From positions 10,714-25,267 of the forward strand of contig DKNG01000171.1 in assembly GCA_002470185.1 (NCBI GenBank): a DNA stretch of 14,554 nt. The letters run 5' to 3'. Below the pieces are notes generated by a model. That model was not told the origin of the DNA and searched no databases. It was given only the letters and a program-made list of their open reading frames with translations. The translations under genes were made by a program, and so were the position numbers. Source of the DNA: Arcobacter sp. UBA7394 (GTDB taxonomy: Bacteria > Campylobacterota > Campylobacteria > Campylobacterales > Arcobacteraceae). Positions within the stretch are counted from its first letter, which is position 1; each line of letters opens with the position of its first letter. Shown piece by piece: positions 1 through 6,285 of this stretch.

Positions 1-390
1 GCTGGAAAAGGTTTTGCTGTTGTAGCAGGAGAAGTTAGAAACCTAGCTAATAGATCAGCTGAAGCTGCAAATGAGATTAAAGCATTAGTTGAAAATGCCT
101 CAATGAAAGCAAATGATGGTAAAAAAATCGCTAGCAAAATGACTGCGGGATATACAAGTCTAAACGAAAGTATTATCCAAACTATTAATCTCATTGATAA
201 TGTAACTCAAACATCACAAGAGCAACTATCAGGGATAGAACAGATTAATGATGCTGTTTCATTATTAGATCAACAAACACAAAAGAATGCTTCAGTAGCA
301 AGACAAACAAAAGATATTGCAATTAGCACTAAAGATATTGCAAAAGAAATTGTTAAAAATGTTGATGAAAAAGAGTTTATTGGGAAATAA
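1..390 (+). CDS. methyl-accepting chemotaxis protein, C-terminal fragment
   Basis: Partial gene: the frame is open from base 1, so the 5' part lies outside the window. The visible 129 residues begin with AGKGFAVVAGEVRNLANRSA and continue EAANEIKALVENAS. This is the conserved descending arm just after the hairpin tip of the MCP cytoplasmic signalling domain, the part that contacts CheA and CheW. The rest is a long amphipathic helix rich in Q, N, S and K, as expected for the C-terminal methylation helix. The protein ends in EFIGK with no obvious CheR-binding pentapeptide. Sensor domain and ligand cannot be known from this piece. An internal ATG at 103 only gives a truncated reading and is not the true start. 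The gene converges on the histidine kinase at 465. Confidence 0.93.
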   Translation, partial: AGKGFAVVAGEVRNLANRSAEAANEIKALVENASMKANDGKKIASKMTAGYTSLNESIIQTINLIDNVTQTSQEQLSGIEQINDAVSLLDQQTQKNASVARQTKDIAISTKDIAKEIVKNVDEKEFIGK

Positions 391-443
391 ATTTTTGATA
401 TAAAGGAATAAAAGGAAGGAATAGAGTATTTTTGTTTTGGGAG
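342..443 (-). terminator. G-free tract after the histidine kinase gene (candidate Rho-dependent terminator)
   Basis: The plus strand has no C from 342 to 443, so RNA made from the minus strand would contain no G for 102 nt, beginning 22 nt after the kinase stop codon. It is rich in C and U, with repeats of TTCC and the word TATTCCTTC (415-423 read on minus). C-over-G, unstructured RNA is the known character of Rho loading sites. The tract overlaps the last 49 bases of the convergent chemotaxis gene. No strong intrinsic terminator was found here. The sequence bias is seen directly; the termination role is inferred. Confidence 0.35.
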
Positions 444-464
444 CAAGGTTTAATAAGACTATCT

Positions 465-2897
465 TTATATAGATAATATTATTTTAAAACTTGCACCAAT
501 ATGCTTTGTACCATTATATTCATAAGCTTCATTTTCAGCAAAAATATGTCCTTTCATATGATTCCTTATTATTTCAGCACTCATATATAAGCCAATTCCT
601 GTTCCTTGAGATTTATGTTTGGTAGTAAAATAAGGATCAAAGATTTTCTCTATTAAATCTATAGGAATTCCCCCTCCATTATCTTTTATAATTATATTTA
701 TTTGATCATTATAAACTTCACATGAAATAAATATATATTTTTCAGAAGACGAACTATTCTCTAACGAGTCTTTTGCATTACTAATAATATTAAGTAATAC
801 CTGTACAAATTCATTTTTTATACCCCATATTTCAAAATCATCATAATCTTTGATTATTTTGATATCTCTATTATCTAATTTTGAACTTACTAATTTTAAT
901 GTGTAGTCAATTGAATCTTTAACACTAAAAGATTCATAATTTTGTTCACTATTTAAGTATCGTCTAAAATCATCAATAGTATTAGATAAATATTGTGAGG
1001 ATTCATTAATTTTATTAAGACTAGTAATTTCATCTTCATCACTTAAAATACCTAATTCTTTTTGCATTTTTATTCCAGTTGCAGCAGTAGAAATTACAGA
1101 TAAAGGTTGTCTCCATTGATGAGCTATGTTCTCTAACATCTCACCCATTGAAGCCATTTTTGATTGTTGATGTATTAGTTTTTCTTTCTCTTTTAATAAT
1201 TCATCTTTTCTTTTTTGTTCTGATATATCACTAAATATTCCAATAAAATGTAATACTTCAGAGTTATCATCATATATTGCATTTATTGTTAGCCATTCAG
1301 TAAAATACTCTTTATTTTTTTTAAGACTTGTAATTTCACCTTCCCAATATCCATTTTTATCTATTGAATCCCACATATTTTCATAAAAACTTAATTCATG
1401 TAAACCAGATCTTAAAATATTAATATTCTTATTTGATATATCTTTTTTTGAAAAACCCGTAATTCTTTCAAATGCATTATTTACTTCAATGATATTACAT
1501 TTCTTATCTGTAATTATAATCCCATCACGTGTATTATTAAATACCGTATAAGATTGAATTAGCTTCTCTTCTTTCTCTTTTCTCTCTGTAATATCTAAAC
1601 CAATAACAATATAGTTATAATCATCTTCAGTTTTGATTGTTGAGAGATTAAATTCAATAACAGAATCTTTCTCTAAAAAACTCTTTGCTTTTATTTCACT
1701 AACAATTTTTTTTGAAGAAGAGCTGTTTAAAAACTTTTCTTTTAAAAATTTACTTTCTTTACTATACCAACACTCTAAATCCCAAAGTTTTAATCCTTTT
1801 ATCTCTTCTATCTCTTTATTTAAGAATTTTAGTGCAAGATTATTTATATCTATAATTGAACCAGAAGAATCCATAATAACAGACATGAAATGTGAATCTT
1901 GAAAAAGTAATCTAAATTTTTCTTGATCTGAAACTTGAAGTTTTGTTAACCTTATTTCTTCTAAATTCTTTTTATTAAATAGATAAAAGAAATATAAAGC
2001 CAATAATATACTTAATACAATAACTCCTGTAGTTAGGATGAAGAAATTATATTGTTTTTCATCCCACGATAATAGATTCTCTTTATAGTCAAGTTTTACA
2101 CTTAAATTAAGAGGGTAATTATCAGTTAAAATATATGTAACTATATATTTATTATTCCCTATATTCTCTACACCTGTTATCTCATTCTTCTCAATTGTTC
2201 TACTTAAAAGTTCTGTTTCTACAATATTTTTACCCACTAAATTATTTCCATCTGTGGATAAAAGTAAAATTCCATCTAATCGTACTAACTCAAAAGTTAC
2301 TTTTTTTGAATCAATATTAGACAAAAATCTATTCATCAAATAATCAGTATTAATATTAATTACAATATTTAATTCTCCATCAGCTGTATTTACAGTTTTA
2401 GAGATTGGGATAAAATAAGAGTCATTAGATTTAAGTTCTTTTTTTAGTTTATAAGTATCTACAGCAGAAGAAAAATCTCTACCTAGCCAAGGAGTAGAGA
2501 TTTTTAATATATCTTTATTAAATAAAGATTCTGGAAATAAGTTTAGTTCTTTTAATACTATTCCTATATTTTCATTATTTGAACTATAAATAATCTTATT
2601 TTTTATAAGTATATTCATAGACCTAATTTGAGGATAATACCTTTGAATATCTTTTAGTTTTTCATTTACATTTGTATCATGCATATCTAAGTTTTTAACT
2701 ATATTATCTATAGTCTGCTCTATATGCACAAAATCTTGGTTTACCTCTTTTGACATTGTTCTTGCATTTAACTTTGATATAGTCAAATAGTTATTTATCG
2801 TCTCATCTTTTAGTACACTAAATGCAATAAATATACTGGATATAATAAATATAGAAGCAATAACCCCACCAATTAATAGCTTATAATTATTATTCAT
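465..2897 (-). CDS. membrane sensor histidine kinase with periplasmic sensor and two PAS domains
   Basis: An 810-residue kinase of the inner membrane. Transmembrane segments at about 7-29 and 285-307 enclose a periplasmic sensor region of about 255 residues, a size that fits a double-Cache fold. PAS domains follow at about 322-437 and 446-560 (the second with EVNNAFERITGFS), each ending in a DI(T/S)E PAC signature. The dimerisation/phosphotransfer segment has H593 in IAHQWRQPLS. The ATPase domain shows an N box (NIISNAKDSL, N707), G1 DNGGGIP (739-745), the F box and G2 GTGIGL (765-770). It should autophosphorylate H593 and pass phosphate to a response regulator, but none is fused or adjacent. 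It starts 11 nt after the solute-binding protein gene, with no good Shine-Dalgarno, so it is probably co-transcribed and coupled. Ligand unknown. Confidence 0.95.
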   Translation of the reverse strand: MNNNYKLLIGGVIASIFIISSIFIAFSVLKDETINNYLTISKLNARTMSKEVNQDFVHIEQTIDNIVKNLDMHDTNVNEKLKDIQRYYPQIRSMNILIKNKIIYSSNNENIGIVLKELNLFPESLFNKDILKISTPWLGRDFSSAVDTYKLKKELKSNDSYFIPISKTVNTADGELNIVININTDYLMNRFLSNIDSKKVTFELVRLDGILLLSTDGNNLVGKNIVETELLSRTIEKNEITGVENIGNNKYIVTYILTDNYPLNLSVKLDYKENLLSWDEKQYNFFILTTGVIVLSILLALYFFYLFNKKNLEEIRLTKLQVSDQEKFRLLFQDSHFMSVIMDSSGSIIDINNLALKFLNKEIEEIKGLKLWDLECWYSKESKFLKEKFLNSSSSKKIVSEIKAKSFLEKDSVIEFNLSTIKTEDDYNYIVIGLDITERKEKEEKLIQSYTVFNNTRDGIIITDKKCNIIEVNNAFERITGFSKKDISNKNINILRSGLHELSFYENMWDSIDKNGYWEGEITSLKKNKEYFTEWLTINAIYDDNSEVLHFIGIFSDISEQKRKDELLKEKEKLIHQQSKMASMGEMLENIAHQWRQPLSVISTAATGIKMQKELGILSDEDEITSLNKINESSQYLSNTIDDFRRYLNSEQNYESFSVKDSIDYTLKLVSSKLDNRDIKIIKDYDDFEIWGIKNEFVQVLLNIISNAKDSLENSSSSEKYIFISCEVYNDQINIIIKDNGGGIPIDLIEKIFDPYFTTKHKSQGTGIGLYMSAEIIRNHMKGHIFAENEAYEYNGTKHIGASFKIILSI

Positions 2898-2908
2898 TTT
2901 TTTTGACT

Positions 2909-3697
2909 TTATTTGTACTTAGCTATTGCTTCTAAGTTATTCTTTTTTGCAAGTTTTAATAATCTACCATCTGATTTTATATCAGAAATAAATTTTTCTA
3001 CTCTATCATAAAATTTGTCATCGCCATATGCCATTGTCCAAGCATAAGGAGTAAGATGATAAGTTTTATTTGGAATAATTAATTTTGCCCAATCAGTTTT
3101 ATCAATCATCTTTTTTCCATAAGGATAATCTGTCATAAAAACATCAGCTCGCCCAGATTGAACTTCTTCTTCTCTTTGCTTAAAACCTTTTATTACTACG
3201 AGTTTTGCATTTTTTAACTTCTTTTTCATAATAGGTTCATGATAAGTGCCTTTTGCAACAGCAACTATAATACCTCTTTTATCTATATCATCCCATGAAT
3301 TAATTTTTTTATTAGTTTTAGTAACAATTGCATATATATCACTTTCTAAATGAGGTGTAGTAAATCTCATTTTAGCTCTTCTGCTTTCAGTATTTCCAAT
3401 TGCAAACATTGCGATATCACATTTATTTGTATTTACATCATTAATTAAAGTAGGGAATGAACTCTGTACAAACTTTAGTTTTACACCTAAATCTTTTGCT
3501 AATTCAGCAGACAAATCACTGTCAATTCCTACAATCTTTTGAATTCTTGGATCAATGTATGATATTCCATAATACTGAGGCCATGTACAAACTTTTAGTT
3601 CATTTTTTTCTTTAATTGAATCTAATCTACTACTTTGAGCATTTGCTATTGTGCACAATGTTACAAGTATAATTATATTTATTAATTTTTTATTCAT
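2909..3697 (-). CDS. periplasmic amino-acid-type solute-binding protein
   Basis: 262 residues beginning with a signal peptide (MNKK plus a hydrophobic stretch, likely cleavage after ANA at about 20). The mature part follows the type II periplasmic-binding fold of polar amino-acid binders: VGIDSDLSAELAKDLGVKLKF, then DIAMFAIGNTESRRAKMRFT (the 'T.eR...i.F..P' signature), then a VAVAKGTYHE segment and a C-terminal region ending in a short helix. A Shine-Dalgarno AAGGAAG sits about 7 nt before the ATG, which supports this start. No ABC permease or ATPase gene is nearby; the next gene downstream is a sensor kinase. The protein may therefore act in ligand sensing rather than uptake, which is an inference from context. 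The exact ligand cannot be read from sequence. Confidence 0.9.
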   Translation of the reverse strand: MNKKLINIIILVTLCTIANAQSSRLDSIKEKNELKVCTWPQYYGISYIDPRIQKIVGIDSDLSAELAKDLGVKLKFVQSSFPTLINDVNTNKCDIAMFAIGNTESRRAKMRFTTPHLESDIYAIVTKTNKKINSWDDIDKRGIIVAVAKGTYHEPIMKKKLKNAKLVVIKGFKQREEEVQSGRADVFMTDYPYGKKMIDKTDWAKLIIPNKTYHLTPYAWTMAYGDDKFYDRVEKFISDIKSDGRLLKLAKKNNLEAIAKYK

Positions 3698-3762
3698 AAA
3701 ACTTCCTTTTTATAAGTAATAATAAAAAAATTGCTTACATGTTTTAATTATTATTGCTCTTT

Positions 3763-3768
3763 ATTATA
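3763..3768 (-). promoter_or_regulatory. -10 box for the binding protein-kinase pair
   Basis: TATAAT on the minus strand, about 65 nt before the binding-protein ATG, leaving room for a leader with a good ribosome site. No convincing -35 hexamer lies 17 nt upstream, which is usual for this phylum. The area is very AT-rich, so a chance match is possible. Confidence 0.35.
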
Positions 3769-3971
3769 TCTATGATATCTGAGGTAATAAAGGTATTTCA
3801 TTAACATAATAATGAAAATATTTTACTTGTTCATTGATTGCAATCATTATACTTTGTATTAACAATAATATTCTAGTATAAAATTATTAATATTACTTAA
3901 TTATTTTTAATTATATATATTTTAGATTAAAATTAGCATATTTTGAAGAGCATAGTTCTTCGTATGTAGAT
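3769..3971. other. AT-rich intergenic stretch without a recognised gene
   Basis: Between the binding-protein promoter and the tRNA terminator no convincing coding region is seen. Two small items stand out: a perfect 12-bp palindrome TGATTGCAATCA at 3835-3846, which could be an operator, and a plus-strand TAAAAT box at 3928-3933 preceded by a T-rich run. A 16-codon plus-strand frame at 3812-3862 has no well-placed ribosome site and is not called. Confidence 0.4.
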
Positions 3972-4018
3972 AAAAAAAGCCAGACACAAAAACTCTAAAA
4001 GTTTTTATATCTGGCTTT
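3972..4018 (-). terminator. intrinsic terminator of the tRNA-Arg gene
   Basis: Read on the minus strand, AAAGCCAGA (4018-4010) pairs perfectly with TCTGGCTTT (3984-3976). The stem continues through three wobble or A-U pairs and AAAAACT/AGTTTTT, giving about 19 bp around a 5-nt loop (TTTAG). The 3' side runs into TTTTTTT. It begins 1 nt after the tRNA CCA. This is a classic Rho-independent terminator. On the plus strand there are only three Ts after the stem, so it is one-directional. Confidence 0.9.
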
Positions 4019-4019
4019 A

Positions 4020-4096
4020 TGGTACGCCTGGAGGGATTCGAACCCCCAACCGCCGGGGCCGAAACCCAGTGCTCTATCCAGTTGAGCCACAGACGC
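4020..4096 (-). tRNA. tRNA-Arg (anticodon TCG)
   Basis: A 77-nt gene folding into a standard cloverleaf: acceptor GCGTCTG with CAGGCGT (one G-U at the first pair and one inside), D arm GCTC/GAGC with an AACTGGATA loop, anticodon stem CTGGG/CCCGG with loop TTTCGGC, and T arm GGGGG/CCCTC around TTCGAAT. The anticodon is TCG, reading CGA and by wobble other CGN arginine codons. Discriminator A, and CCA is encoded in the DNA. It stands alone with its own terminator between the diguanylate cyclase and the solute-binding protein genes. Confidence 0.95.
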
Positions 4097-4119
4097 GCTT
4101 ATTTGAAGACTGGAATAGT

Positions 4120-4125
4120 ATCATA
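4120..4125 (-). promoter_or_regulatory. possible -10 box of tRNA-Arg
   Basis: TATGAT on the minus strand, 23 nt before the mature tRNA 5' end, would give a short trimmed leader. TACTAT at 4115-4120 is an equally possible box. It touches the hairpin at 4123-4156. Weak evidence. Confidence 0.3.
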
Positions 4126-4162
4126 GATAAACTTAATATTATTATAGTTTATCTATTTTTTT
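4123..4162 (+). terminator. plus-oriented terminator-like hairpin at the end of the diguanylate cyclase gene
   Basis: ATAGATAAACT (4123-4133) and AGTTTATCTAT (4146-4156) are perfect 11-bp inverted arms with a 12-nt loop, followed on the plus strand by a run of Ts to 4162. The T run is on the wrong side to serve the minus-strand cyclase, whose stop codon lies inside the right arm. It has only two G-C pairs, so it would be weak. It could block plus-strand antisense transcription, or act as a 3' stabilising hairpin or operator. Confidence 0.35.
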
Positions 4163-4952
4163 GTTTATTCTCATACATTAGTTCATCAGCTTTTTCTAAA
4201 ATATCATCTACTATATCAGATGTTTTAAAATCAACTAAACCATAAGAGAATGAAAATTGTAAGTCATTTACTTTTGTAGATTTTAATTTTTGTTTTGCAA
4301 GTTTTATTTGAGCTTCATTCATTTTTTCTTCTACATTTAGCCTTTTAACAGCAGAAGCAGAGAATAACACCATAAATTCATCACCGGCATATCTCATAAC
4401 ATTAACACCTTCATAAGCTAACTCTTTTTGTAAAAACTTAACTAAATATTTTAGTACTAAGTCTCCTAATAAGTGCCCATGAGTATCATTAATGATTTTA
4501 AATTTATTTAAATCAATAAATGCCATTTTTCCATCATTTTGGAATTTTCCATCATCTAAATAATAATCAGCAAACCATTTTCTATTATATGCTCCAGTTA
4601 AAGCATCTGAGAATAACTCTTTTTGCAAGAATTTGATCTGTTTTTGCATTTCGCTTAATTCATTTGTAATAGAAGCTAAAGAGGCTTCATCTTTATTTAC
4701 AATTGCTGTTTGTGCTTTTTTTGTTGAATCATGAATAGAATCAAGACTATTACTTGTAGTTTTTACAATTTTGTCCATTCTTTCACAATCTTGATGTAAA
4801 TCTTTTAAAACTACTTCTTCATTAGTAATATCTACTTCCATATCTCTTGCTATATTTGCAAAGTGTGTAGAGTATTCACCTGGTAAAATGATGTCATTAT
4901 TTTTCAAATTTTTAATAGTTAAATAAGTTACTTCTTTTAATTTATTACCCAT
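4149..4952 (-). CDS. cytoplasmic diguanylate cyclase (GGDEF domain, AGDEF variant)
   Basis: 267 residues. There is no signal peptide or membrane segment. Residues about 1-110 are a helical, probably coiled-coil region not recognised as a named sensor domain. The cyclase domain runs from about 112 to 264: DALTGAYNR (116-124), the metal/GTP segment FIDLNKFKIINDTHGHLLGD (145-164), the active-site loop RYAGDEF (AGDEF 189-193) and SYGL (236-239). AGDEF is a variant known in active cyclases, so synthesis of c-di-GMP from two GTP is expected. The usual RxxD product-inhibition site five residues before the loop is absent (YEGV there). A Shine-Dalgarno AAGGA lies about 11 nt before the ATG. It has its own promoter, separate from mqnP upstream. 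Confidence 0.93.
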   Translation of the reverse strand: MGNKLKEVTYLTIKNLKNNDIILPGEYSTHFANIARDMEVDITNEEVVLKDLHQDCERMDKIVKTTSNSLDSIHDSTKKAQTAIVNKDEASLASITNELSEMQKQIKFLQKELFSDALTGAYNRKWFADYYLDDGKFQNDGKMAFIDLNKFKIINDTHGHLLGDLVLKYLVKFLQKELAYEGVNVMRYAGDEFMVLFSASAVKRLNVEEKMNEAQIKLAKQKLKSTKVNDLQFSFSYGLVDFKTSDIVDDILEKADELMYENKQKNR

Positions 4953-4982
4953 ATTTATTTATTCCTTACAAGAATTTGGAAA

Positions 4983-4990
4983 ATTATACA
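4983..4990 (-). promoter_or_regulatory. extended -10 promoter of the diguanylate cyclase gene
   Basis: Minus strand TGTATAAT, preceded by a T-rich run (TTTTTTC). This is the typical housekeeping promoter shape in Campylobacterota, where a T-rich region replaces the -35 box. Transcription would start near 4976, giving a leader of about 24 nt that contains the AAGGA ribosome site. Confidence 0.6.
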
Positions 4991-5050
4991 GAAAAAATAC
5001 ATAAAGTTTAATATTATTTATAACAAATAACGTAACTTCTTATCTTATTT

Positions 5051-5908
5051 TTAAAATAAATTGTCTAAAACTATTAAAATGAAGAAAATTATTCCTAAAT
5101 ATCCATTTACTGTAAAAAATGCTCTATCAATCTTAGTAAAATCCTTATTTACTAAGTAGTGTTCATAAGTCAACATAATTGCACTTATTAATACTGCTAT
5201 GTATGCAAAAGTAGAACTATCTGAGCTTATTACAAATAAAAGCCAAAAGATTACAGTTAATACATGAAATACTTTTGATATAAGCATTGTTTTTTGAGGG
5301 CCGAATTTTGAAGGAATTGAATGAAGATTTAGTTTCTTATCCACTTCAATATCTTGCAATGAATATAATAAATCAAATCCAGCAACCCAAAACATTACCC
5401 CAATACTTAATAATACAGACCATAAAGGAATAGATTCACTAACAGCAACAACACCAGCAATAGGAGCAAGTGCAAGTGAAATACCCAAAATAACATGGGC
5501 TAAATAAGAGAATCTCTTAAAATAAGAGTAAGAACCAATTATTAGTAAAATCGGTACCGATAAATAAAAAGCTAAATCATTTACAAAATAAGCAACAACA
5601 ATAAACCCTAAAGCATTCGCAATAGTAAACAGTAACATTTGAGAAGCAGAGATTCTTCCATCTACATTTGGCCTATTTACAGTTCTTGGATTTAGAGCAT
5701 CAATATCTCTATCCATATATCTGTTGAATCCCATTGCAAAGTTTCTTGCACTTAAAGCAGCAAGAATACCAAGAAACATTAGTTTAAAACCAAACCAACC
5801 TTGAGCAGCTACAACCATCGCAATAAATATAAATGGCAGTGAAAAGATTGAGTGTTTGAACATTACTAGTTCATTGAAATCGTTAATTTTTTTTAGCAGT
5901 TTTTCCAT
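5051..5908 (-). CDS. mqnP: UbiA-family prenyltransferase, probably menaquinone biosynthesis MqnP
   Basis: 285 residues, an integral membrane protein with about eight hydrophobic segments. Both aspartate motifs of the UbiA family are present: NRYMDRDID (62-70, followed by ALNPRTVNRP) and DLLYSLQDIEVD (179-190, followed by KKLNLHSIP). They bind Mg-diphosphate of the prenyl donor. Homologues are often labelled 4-hydroxybenzoate polyprenyltransferase (ubiA). Campylobacterota make menaquinone by the futalosine route, so attachment of the side chain in that pathway is the better guess; this part comes from knowledge of the group. No partner mqn genes are in the window. The ATG has no Shine-Dalgarno but lies 7 nt after TAAAAT, so the mRNA may be leaderless. 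Confidence 0.9.
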   Translation of the reverse strand: MEKLLKKINDFNELVMFKHSIFSLPFIFIAMVVAAQGWFGFKLMFLGILAALSARNFAMGFNRYMDRDIDALNPRTVNRPNVDGRISASQMLLFTIANALGFIVVAYFVNDLAFYLSVPILLIIGSYSYFKRFSYLAHVILGISLALAPIAGVVAVSESIPLWSVLLSIGVMFWVAGFDLLYSLQDIEVDKKLNLHSIPSKFGPQKTMLISKVFHVLTVIFWLLFVISSDSSTFAYIAVLISAIMLTYEHYLVNKDFTKIDRAFFTVNGYLGIIFFILIVLDNLF

Positions 5909-5915
5909 GAATGAG

Positions 5916-5921
5916 ATTTTA
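5916..5921 (-). promoter_or_regulatory. -10 box directly before mqnP
   Basis: Minus strand TTTAGATAAAATCTCATTC leads straight to the ATG. TAAAAT ends 7 nt before the start codon, so transcription would begin at or next to the A of ATG. There is a T-rich stretch upstream and no ribosome site in the gap. Confidence 0.5.
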
Positions 5922-5985
5922 TCTAAATAATTAAAAAGATAAGTTGAAAACCTTTTGAGTAAATCTTCATTTTTTTAAAAGCCTT

Positions 5986-6020
5986 TAACTTTAAAAAAGA
6001 TAAAATTGCTTTTAAAGTTA
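5986..6020. repeat. 11-bp perfect inverted repeat between mqnP and the lipoprotein gene
   Basis: TAACTTTAAAA (5986-5996) and TTTTAAAGTTA (6010-6020) with a 13-nt centre that contains the TAAAAT box at 6001-6006. Placed in a divergent promoter region, it could be an operator covering that box, or a hairpin. It is not followed by a T run of terminator type, and the AT-rich arms make a chance origin possible. Confidence 0.4.
6001..6006 (+). promoter_or_regulatory. candidate -10 box of the lipoprotein gene
   Basis: GATAAAATTGC matches the TAAAAT boxes seen before miaA and rlmB. Starting near 6013 it would give a leader of about 43 nt that includes the AGGAC ribosome site. A second candidate, TATAAT at 6039-6044, would start inside the ribosome site and is less likely. 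Confidence 0.4.
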
Positions 6021-6055
6021 TTTATTTAACAACTATTATATAATAAGCAGGACAA

Positions 6056-6250
6056 ATGAAAACAATTAAACTTTTAGTATTAACATTAGGTATTACTTTA
6101 TTTTTTAGTGCATGTAGTACAAAAACAGAATCTGATGTACTAGACTCAAGCAAAGAAGATGTCTCTGAATTACTAAACAAGCTAATAGCAAAAGAAAAAG
6201 AGATAAATAGACTTACATTAGAGCTAGAAAAATGTAAGAGTGAAAAATAA
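6056..6250 (+). CDS. small coiled-coil lipoprotein
   Basis: 64 residues. The first 20 form a lipoprotein signal (MKTIKLLVLTLGITLFFSAC) with a lipobox ending in Cys20, so the mature protein would be lipid-anchored with about 44 residues. Residues 31-64 are charged, with leucines spaced for a short coiled coil (LLNKLIAKEKEINRLTLELE). No known family was recognised. Small lipoproteins of this type often sit at the outer membrane or bind larger envelope proteins, but nothing here gives a partner. The ribosome site AGGAC is about 5 nt before the ATG. miaA begins 35 nt downstream with its own promoter-like box. Confidence 0.8.
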   Translation: MKTIKLLVLTLGITLFFSACSTKTESDVLDSSKEDVSELLNKLIAKEKEINRLTLELEKCKSEK

Positions 6251-6273
6251 AGATATTTTCACAAAAACTTAGC

Positions 6274-6279
6274 TAAAAT
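6274..6279 (+). promoter_or_regulatory. -10 box directly before miaA
   Basis: TTAGCTAAAATTGCAAT precedes the ATG at 6286. TAAAAT ends 6 nt before the start codon and there is no purine-rich ribosome site, so transcription probably begins at the start codon. Confidence 0.5.
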
Positions 6280-6285
6280 TGCAAT

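Noticed and set aside
451..484. Imperfect hairpin between the chemotaxis and kinase genes as an intrinsic terminator
   Set aside because: About 10 of 13 pairs, all AT-rich, without a T run in either direction; the G-free tract is the better explanation for termination here.
1633..1902. 89-codon plus-strand frame inside the histidine kinase gene
   Set aside because: It lies wholly opposite PAS-encoding sequence, has no ribosome site and no recognisable protein pattern; a shadow frame.
3812..3862. 16-codon plus-strand frame in the spacer before the solute-binding protein
   Set aside because: Nearest ribosome-site-like AAAGG is about 19 nt away and the region is very AT-rich; likely chance.
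3945..3962. Small hairpin GAAGA/TCTTC upstream of the tRNA terminator
   Set aside because: Five pairs only and no T run or link to a gene.
6240..6262. 7-bp hairpin GTGAAAA/TTTTCAC at the lipoprotein stop codon
   Set aside because: Followed by A-rich sequence rather than Ts, so not an intrinsic terminator; perhaps only a chance or mildly stabilising structure.
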